Below, piece after piece: positions 57,221 to 64,000 of a stretch of 64,000 bases of DNA. Source of the stretch: Periplaneta americana (Eukaryota > Arthropoda > Insecta > Blattodea > Blattidae); contig NC_091132.1 of NCBI RefSeq assembly GCF_040183065.1, positions 161,284,602-161,348,601 of the forward strand. The letters run 5' to 3'. Numbering within the stretch: position 1 is the first letter of the stretch; every line of letters begins with the position of its first letter. The notes under the pieces are model-generated. The model did no database searches. It saw only the letters and a program-made list of their open reading frames with translations, and was not told the origin of the DNA. The position numbers were made by a program, and so were the translations under genes.

Positions 57221-58580
57221 AGAAAATAAATAATTGTCGCAAAAATCCACAAATAAAAAATTAAATTTGTGTGAAAAATAAGAAAATGTTGTAAAATATT
57301 CTAAATAATTGTACAAAAAAGATTAATTTAATAAGATTTATAGAAACAAAAATATATGTAATTTGTTTCTTGGCGTTTTATTACTTTAAGTCCATCTTAC
57401 CACACTCTAGATGTGCATATGCAAGTAAATCATTAGACGTAGGTGTGTTTAGAATCCATTACTGCTGAATTTACATCACATCAAAATACGTTATTTTATG
57501 CGCACTCTAAACATTCAAATTCCTTACCAGTAGGCTCTTCAAGATTTATTATTAGCAGAGTGCTAACTCCTTTTACTCAAAGACGGTTTCTAATTACAGG
57601 GTTTACAAGATTTATGCAACTAAATACTCGCGCACAGTTTACGATATGCTATGGAATTACTGTATATAAGTCAATTAGAAGAAATTGTTCAGTTAACTTC
57701 ATAACATACGTGAACTGTACCAAATTTTTCAAATCCATTCCTGAAAAACTATTGCTCAATATTTTTTTGAACATTGCCCGTGACATGAGCATTTCATTTA
57801 CATTCAGATTCTCCAGAACTGATTAGTTGAAACACATCTCTGATTTCAATTACTGCATTACCATCTTCGTTTCACAAGTCCAATGTGGTTGTCACATTTT
57901 TGCACATTTACATTCAAAATTTGTTGCATTTTTAGAAGTCGAGTAGCAAAATGCGAGAAATGCGTGCTGTCACATTACAGCAAGCTGTGGAACAAGTTTG
58001 AACTGGGAACTTTCCTATTAGAACAGACAGAAACTGTCAAATGCGTACCGCAGTGCACTATTCTCTGCTTCTACTGCTAACGGAAAATGTAAACTAAAAC
58101 TAAACAGTCAGGAGAATCTCCTTATTCAGAATGTGCATCCACTCCTGATTTATAGCCTAATGCAGCACACTATTTCGGCATAATAATGTTAAAATTAAAG
58201 AGACATTTTATTAAAATACGTTTTTCTTTCGCCTAACCATCCATCTCCCATGTTAATTAGAAGGAGAGAGAGATGCGATTCAAGAGTGCCAATAATGCGA
58301 AGTAAATCTTCACATTTTTTGTCAGAATTTATATACAGCCGTGGACGAATTTGGTTGAAAGAGAGGGAAACTGGAGGAAAAGCTTTAAAATGCATGGGAG
58401 GTGTGCTAACAAGGGAGTTTGGGGCTGAGAAAAATTGAATATGTGATCTCCAAGCCTGTTAGCCACTTTTCTCTCTCTGGTTTAATAATAATAAAAATAA
58501 TAATAATAATAATCTTTATTGTCATTGAATGAAAAACTTCACTATAGACATTGTCAATTGTTTCAGTCTTACCGCAGTAC

Positions 58581-58585
<5 letters not shown>

Positions 58586-58632
<47 letters not shown>
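58586..58632. repeat. (AT)n microsatellite within the LINE 3' region
   Basis: TA run of about 45 bp, inside the 3' part of the LINE. Confidence 0.95.
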
Positions 58633-59238
58633 AAATAAAAATTTAATTATAAAATTATGTAGATATTTATCAAATTACATAATATAAAGTTAAAAGTACT
58701 ATATTTACTAGATAAAAGACAATATCAAGTACTAATTGTCATATGTTTAATAACTAATTAAGAATACTTCAAACAGAGGCTAATAATAAACTTTGAAAAT
58801 GCAACATAAAGTAGTGCAATTTGTTCTGTTCACTAATACATTGAAATTTAAATGTAAATTGATATACCATTAGGTTTCATTTAAAATCTCACTATTAAAA
58901 AAAATTAAGAAACAACAACCATAACACTTAAAACTGCATTGTTTAAAATGTATGTCAATTTCAAAGAAGTCATTTATTGAGTAAAGTGGGTTTTTAATTA
59001 ACCAACTGTACAATTTTGTTTTATAACTTTCAACAGAAAGGAGTTGAATGTTTATAGAGAGCTTAGTAAATAATTTGATTCCAATCAATTTATAGCATTT
59101 TTTTTGTCACACTAAGTCTACAAAGTGGATAATCTAATAATTGCCTATTCCTCGTTGTATGATTGTGTATCTCACTTCTCATATTAAAATCTTGCAAATG
59201 TTGTTTCATAAACACTAGAACATCATATATGTACAGAT

Positions 59239-60751
59239 TTATGACGGTCTGAATACCTGTCTGTATGAACAGGGGTCTACAGTTGTTCTACTTTTTGAAG
59301 CTATCAGTATTCTAATAACTTTCTTTTGAATTAATAAAATGTCCGTAATATCACTAGGATTTCCCCACAAAATAAGTCCATATCTGAATACACTTTGAAA
59401 AAAGGCAAAGTATGCATTTCGAACATATTCAAAACTAACAATGTTCATCAATTTTTTTAACAAATAGGTTACAGAAGATAACTTAATGCATACATACCTA
59501 ATATGTGATTTCCAAGATAGATGTCTATCTATGAGGAAACCTAACAGTTTAATATCCTCTTGGTTACACTCACTAATATCTTTTTTAGTAAATGTCAGCA
59601 TTTGTGTTTTTTCATCATTGATAAAAAAAAACATTTTTATGAAACCAAACTTTACACTGCTGTAATGTGCTTTCTGTTTGTTCTGTAAGAATATCAAGTC
59701 ACCTATTAACATTTACGAAAGTTGTATCATCTGCATACAAAATAACTTTAGAATTACAGTTTACAAATTGTCCAACATCATTTAACATAACTATAAACAG
59801 TAAAGGACCTAAAATGGAGTCCTGAGGGACCCCCACTAAAACGTGTGTTGATTCAGATTGTACACCATTTACAGAAACAATTTGAAATCTTTCTTCAAGA
59901 TACGATTTAAACAGTTTAATTTCTTTTCCATTCACACCATAGTACTCAAGTTTTGCCAACAGGATCTTATGATTAACACAATCAAATGCCTTACTAAGGT
60001 CACAAAAAATTGCCTTTGTACTTTCACCATTTTCATATGCATGATATACAGTTTCCAAAAGAGAATTTACTGCAGCCACTGTACGGAAACCATACTGCTG
60101 ATTTGAGATTAAGTTATTAGTTTCAATATAACTATAGAATTGATCTTTTATCAAGATTTCAAAGATTTTACTAAATATTGGGACTAAGGAGATAGGCCGA
60201 AAACTACTAGGCAATGTAATGTCACCCTTCTTGTATATAGGTATAACTTTTGCTATTTTTAACATATTTGGAAATACACCTTGTAGTATACACAATTTAA
60301 TACAGTGAGTCATTGGCATAACTATACTATTAGCGACTGATTTTACAAGGTTGGCCGATATCTCATAATAATCTTTGCTCTTAGTATCATTTAACTTACA
60401 AATGGCTTCAAAGACCTGTTCACAAGATACCTCACTTACGGTGAAATTAACATTAACTCGAATGTTTGACTGATGAAGACTATTTAATGCTTCTTCTAAT
60501 GATGTAGGTATACCGGAGATGATTTTACCTATTGGTTTTGTAAAATAATCATTTAAAACATTTGGATGCAGATCCCCACAATTCTTATTTTTGTTTTCAC
60601 CTTTTTGAGCTATAGAATTTATTATTGACCAAGCTGCCCTACATTTATTATCAGCTTTATTTATAAACATTTCATTAGCCTTTTGTTTCTCAGCCTGTAT
60701 CTCTTTCCTATAGGAAACCTGATAATCTTTGACTATTTTGTTATCACACAA
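59239..60751 (-). pseudogene. LINE reverse-transcriptase ORF
   Basis: A 350-residue open frame (60751-59699) covers RT from before PSSFRPISL to LYADDT. It ends shortly after the catalytic YADD box and continues in another frame (59712-59239) with LLGFLIDRHLSWKSHI and FRYGLILWGN, the usual post-RT text. One frameshift therefore separates them. Confidence 0.85.
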
Positions 60752-62365
60752 GTTTTTTTTTTACACATATCTTGTAGTAACATTAATTTATCTTTCATAG
60801 CATGTAATTTAGGGGAATACCAACTTTTACCTTTAGAGCCTAATAAAGTACACGATTTCATAGACCTCTTTACGACAGGGAAACATGTCAAACTCCTGTA
60901 AAAAAGTTTAAAAAAATAATTCAAAATTTCTTTCCGCGGAATACTTATTTTTATCTAAGATGTTAGACCAATCATTACTTCTCAATGTATTTGAAAAATG
61001 TTGTATACCCAAATCTGTAAAACATCTAGTTAATATCATACTATATTGATTTACATTAGCGTTACGCTTAACTACAAACTTTAGTGCATCATAGTCAGAT
61101 ATGTTATTCTTAACTAAAGAGCACATATAATTGTTCTGATCCATATTTGTTATTATATTATCCAGGCATGCATTAATTCTTGTAGGTTCTCGATTTACGC
61201 AATGAAAACCTTCTTGACTTAGAAGGTTTTGTAACAAAAGGCTGACTGCCTACTAGAAGTTACGTCAAAATGAGCATTTATGTCGCCACAGATTACTGCC
61301 TCGCCCTTTAAAGATGTTAGGAAATTTAGACATTTTTCCATGTTCTCTAAAAATATATAAACACAGCCATCTGGTGATATATACAATGCAGCAATTATCA
61401 GCTTATGATCACTTAATTCAATTACGGTCATCTCAAAATTTTTTTCATCACATATATGACCTACATCAATCTGTTTGTAATTTAGATGTTTTTAACATAA
61501 ATTACAACACCGCCATTTTTTTATTTAGTTCGGCAAAAAGCATTTCCTAAAAAATAGTCATCAAGTTGCACATAACTTATTTCACTACTTATTAACCAAT
61601 GTTCACTGAAACAAACCACACTAAACTCTTTATCACCAAAGTATAAGTTTAATTCTTCCACCCTGTTTCTCAGACATTGTACATTCATATAAAAAATTGT
61701 CAAATTGTTTCTATCAGACTGCCCTGAACCAACTTCGAGTCAGGCTGACACAGATGAAGAATCTGCATTGGGATCTCTTGCGATTTGATTTGGATGAAGT
61801 CGACCGTAAAATTCTGACACAAACACTCCAGTGGGCCATAATTCAGGGTCTGTCAGATTACTAAACTTTTCTTCTTCCACTTCAATGTGAAAGGAGGAGT
61901 AAGAGTTATATTTGGTTTTAATTTTGTTTATCTTCATAGGCTCATATCCACTTTCTTTAACTAAATCTTCTGTATCTTCCTTAGTGACAGCCAGTTCTAG
62001 CCTCGTTACAAATAATGCTTTACTTCGAGGTAGCTTTTCTACAGCCTTTAGTTTGCATGTATTATTAGCCCCACGTATAATTTCCTTAGGCCTAATCTTT
62101 CTTTTATTCCGACTAACTACACTGGCCCAAGTATCTATGGATCTGTCTCTTTATCCGTAGAATTACTTGCAGGTTCTATGTTTACTGCTGGATTTATAGA
62201 ACTTACTTTTGGTTTAGATACATTTTCGTAGCTTACCAATTTCCGTGGGATGTTTGCTGTACAGGTTATGTTATCTTCTTTTGTAGTTTCTGTTTGTTCG
62301 TATAATTCCTGTTTGTCCTTCAAGAGATCAATAATTACCTCTTGATCTTTCACTCTCTTTTCTAG

Positions 62366-62638
62366 TTATTCAATTAATTTATAAATCGTTTCAACCTCAG
62401 GAGGTAATAATGTTTTATCCACACTATCCACATAGTCCGACATTGTGCCACGCCCACTACACTCGTGTATCACAATTTCTCCCTCTTGATGAAAGAAATG
62501 TTGAAAGTATTTACTAACCACTTCACTAACATCGGAGGGAACACTTTTACTCACAAGGATCTCAATAAGCGTTTTTTTACTGAGTTTATTTAGCTCAGAA
62601 GGCGGCAGCTCACTGTTCGCACGATTAACATCCGCCAT
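62366..62638 (-). pseudogene. LINE ORF1 N-terminal piece
   Basis: It starts MADVNRANSELPP, only about ten bases from the element's 5' edge, so the 5' leader is very short or was lost. Acidic and helical text follows to ETIYKLIE, where the frame stops. The next piece continues at 62353. Confidence 0.6.
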
Positions 62639-63519
62639 GTCGATACTAGTTCGTTCCTCCACTGAAAGTAAAAGCCGGAAATGGACGTAAATTATAATAG
62701 ATACCACATAAAAGGAGCAGAGGGAGGCGTTACAGGAGTTCACTTAACGATCACAATAACAAACGCCGAAAGGTGTTAGTTGTACATTGAGAGGTACTTC
62801 ATCCTTTCACAGTGCCAGTGGAGTCCAGTAAACTCGCTCATGTGACAAGTGTGATTTTCGAAGGCTGACCTAAGACCGCTAGAAGAAACACCTGGATTTG
62901 TAAGTCTGAACTGTAAAAGTCCCCTGTGCGAATAAAGTGGGGTAACGTCGCTCAAGTAACAGGGTAATGTACGCACCTAAGCCAGTGCATCTTTGTCGAA
63001 AATTGTTTGCAATATTAACGGAATCTCTATGGACAAAGGAATGTAGGTCCGTGACCCATTTCTTTTAGGGCTCATCCCGATAATCCTCTTAAGAGGCTAA
63101 GGAAATCCTCTGGCAGGATTGTTTATCCAGTTTATAATTTTCACATTACTGCGCATAGGTAATCCAGAAACCTACGTGTCACGGTCTTCTATGTGAATTA
63201 CTATCCAGCTAGCGTAGTTATCCTTTCTAGACGATTCTTTTAGGTCTCTATATATTGGCTGTATAGAGCTAATTATTCTGTGCTAATTTTGGTCTTACCT
63301 CGTAATTACGTTTTACGGCCCAAAGCAGGTATGTAAATTTAAGTATTTCAGTGCACAGTGGGCAATATACTGTTGGATTGTATTCCGCAAAAGACAGGAG
63401 TAAACGACATCCTCAAACTTTCTTCATGACTTTCAATCCGTTGTGCTTTATAACAGATTGTACTAGAGACATGTATTTCATTCTTTGCGTGGTATTATGT
63501 ATAATGTATTTCTGCAAAT

Positions 63520-63787
63520 ACCATTAAGTACGAGAAAAATTCGTACCGGCACCGGGAATCGTAGTATCGATACTACGAGAGGAGTTCGGCCGGCGTCGTG
63601 AATCGGGTCCCGGCATAGCTCAGTTGGTTACAGAGCACTCTAGCGCGCACAGCTGAGAGGTCCTGGGTTCGATTCCCGGTGCCGGTACGAATTTTTCTCG
63701 TACTTAATGGTATAAAAACAAACTGACTAGTCATACTAGTCGAGCAAAATATAATGAGGTGGGCGAGACCTCATTCATATTTGATAC
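63520..63787 (+). mobile_element. SINE-like element with tRNA-like head between inverted arms
   Basis: The target duplication ATTTCTGCAAAT is at 63508-63519 and 63788-63799, and unit B near 26590 is empty. The left arm (63520-63561) is the perfect inverse of 63670-63711. Between them lies a tRNA-like sequence, 63610-63685, with a 7-bp acceptor stem, GCTC/GAGC D stem and GGTTCGATTCC T arm. The last 75 bp form a non-tRNA tail. Confidence 0.75.
63610..63685 (+). tRNA. tRNA-like sequence, probably SINE-internal and not a functional tRNA
   Basis: Acceptor (CCGGCAT/GTGCCGG), D arm and T arm pair well, and both Pol III boxes are present (TAGCTCAGTTGG and GGTTCGATTCC). The anticodon arm is about five bases too long to give a normal 7-base loop. 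It sits inside an insertion with target duplication, so it is most likely a promoter module and not a decoding tRNA. Confidence 0.4.
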
Positions 63788-64000
63788 ATTTCTGCAAATG
63801 TTTTCACTTATGTCGTATGACATACAGTTGATTCTTGCTTACCAATTGTATGTTGTATTGTCTCATTCTTTTTGCAGTATTTGTCTTATATGGAACTTGG
63901 GGTCTTGTGAATACTACTCTGCACATTAATAATTATTATAAGCTTTATCTGAATGTTGCAGAGAATGTTTTACTCTGATTACGCAGGAAGGAACAAGTGC

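Larger units (their letters stand above)
58484..62649 (-). mobile_element. Nearly full-length LINE (CR1/Jockey-like)
   Basis: On the minus strand: ORF1 start MADVNRANSELPPSELNKL at about 62638; an FHIEVEEEKFSNLTDPELWP block; endonuclease pieces (NVQCLRNRVEELN, FSEHW, AVICGDINAHFDV); reverse transcriptase with SSFRPISLVPIFSKIFE, CDLSKAFDCVNHK and LYADDT; then a post-RT region. The 3' end is an (ATT)-type tail at 58484-58512. Unit B near 23491 is uninserted. PQDS stands where PQGS is usual, and the endonuclease SDH motif reads SDY. The protein is broken into at least six frames. Any target duplication is only a few bases. Confidence 0.85.
53460..64000. repeat. Intergenic unit D
   Basis: It follows unit B from about 20160 to 26830, with private insertions at 54841-56610, 58484-62649 and 63520-63787. 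It continues past the window edge. It lacks the first 2 kb of the A/B/C unit. Confidence 0.75.

Noticed and set aside
63610-63685. A functional tRNA gene
   Set aside because: The anticodon arm does not give a seven-base loop and the sequence is inside an insertion with target duplication, so it is kept only as a tRNA-like SINE module.
1-64000. CRISPR arrays, operons, bacterial promoters or terminators
   Set aside because: Nothing of the kind is present; the gene structures and repeats are those of an animal nuclear genome.

Overview
The window is AT-rich animal DNA with large introns, dense mobile-element debris and no bacterial-style genes. It most likely comes from an insect, probably a cockroach or termite (Blattodea). 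The reasons are the four-exon C2H2 zinc-finger genes whose first exon encodes an MEPxSDP-type peptide, the cockroach-like short repeats, and the frequent TAGGCCTA octamer. The species call is inference from remembered families; no search was run.

Host genes. Three tandem plus-strand members of one zinc-finger family are present: ZF1 (8240-14361), ZF2 (29556-37397) and ZF3 (42866-52322). Each has three short acidic exons of about 32, 46 and 27 codons carrying KxE (SUMO-type) motifs, then one long exon of C2H2 fingers. ZF1 encodes about 438 residues and 11 fingers; ZF3 about 525 residues and 14 fingers. ZF2 is decaying: two fingers have lost ligands and the array has an in-frame stop. Each array is followed by rotted fingers. 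Older fossil fingers of another subtype lie about 0.5 to 1 kb further on after ZF1 and ZF2, and at the left edge, where they imply another family member just outside the window.

Layout. The genes alternate with intergenic units A (about 475-5040), B (17455-26830), C (38395-42545) and D (53460-64000). A resembles C, and B resembles D. The 5' half of ZF1 resembles ZF3, whereas its 3' half and tail resemble ZF2. The cluster therefore grew by repeated duplication and exchange. Because the units are paralogous, many insertions can be seen against an empty sister site in the same window.

Mobile elements. With good boundaries: a Tc1-like element with a dead transposase (47398-48726); a PIF/Harbinger-like element with MADF/BESS remains just after the ZF1 stop (14431-16448), holding a probable pogo-like element; a TIR element with a THAP start, possibly P-like (24459-26437); a piggyBac-like MITE (22152-22383) and a longer relative with transposase remains (55262-56424), the latter nested inside a Penelope-like retroelement piece (54841-56610); a TA-flanked MITE (23940-24221); a nearly full-length LINE (58484-62649); and several tRNA-derived SINEs, one with a 42-bp perfect inverted repeat (63520-63787). 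Less complete: MULE/FLYWCH relics in B and D, a LINE inside another LINE (5990-7285), a LINE reverse-transcriptase relic (43880-44965), and old Gypsy-like gag fossils in the units. (ATT)n and (AT)n microsatellites are abundant.

No wholly new biochemical system was seen. The most rewarding content is the mosaic evolution of the zinc-finger cluster, the internal filled/empty-site record of transposition, the nested Penelope/piggyBac locus, and the hairpin-armed SINE-like element.
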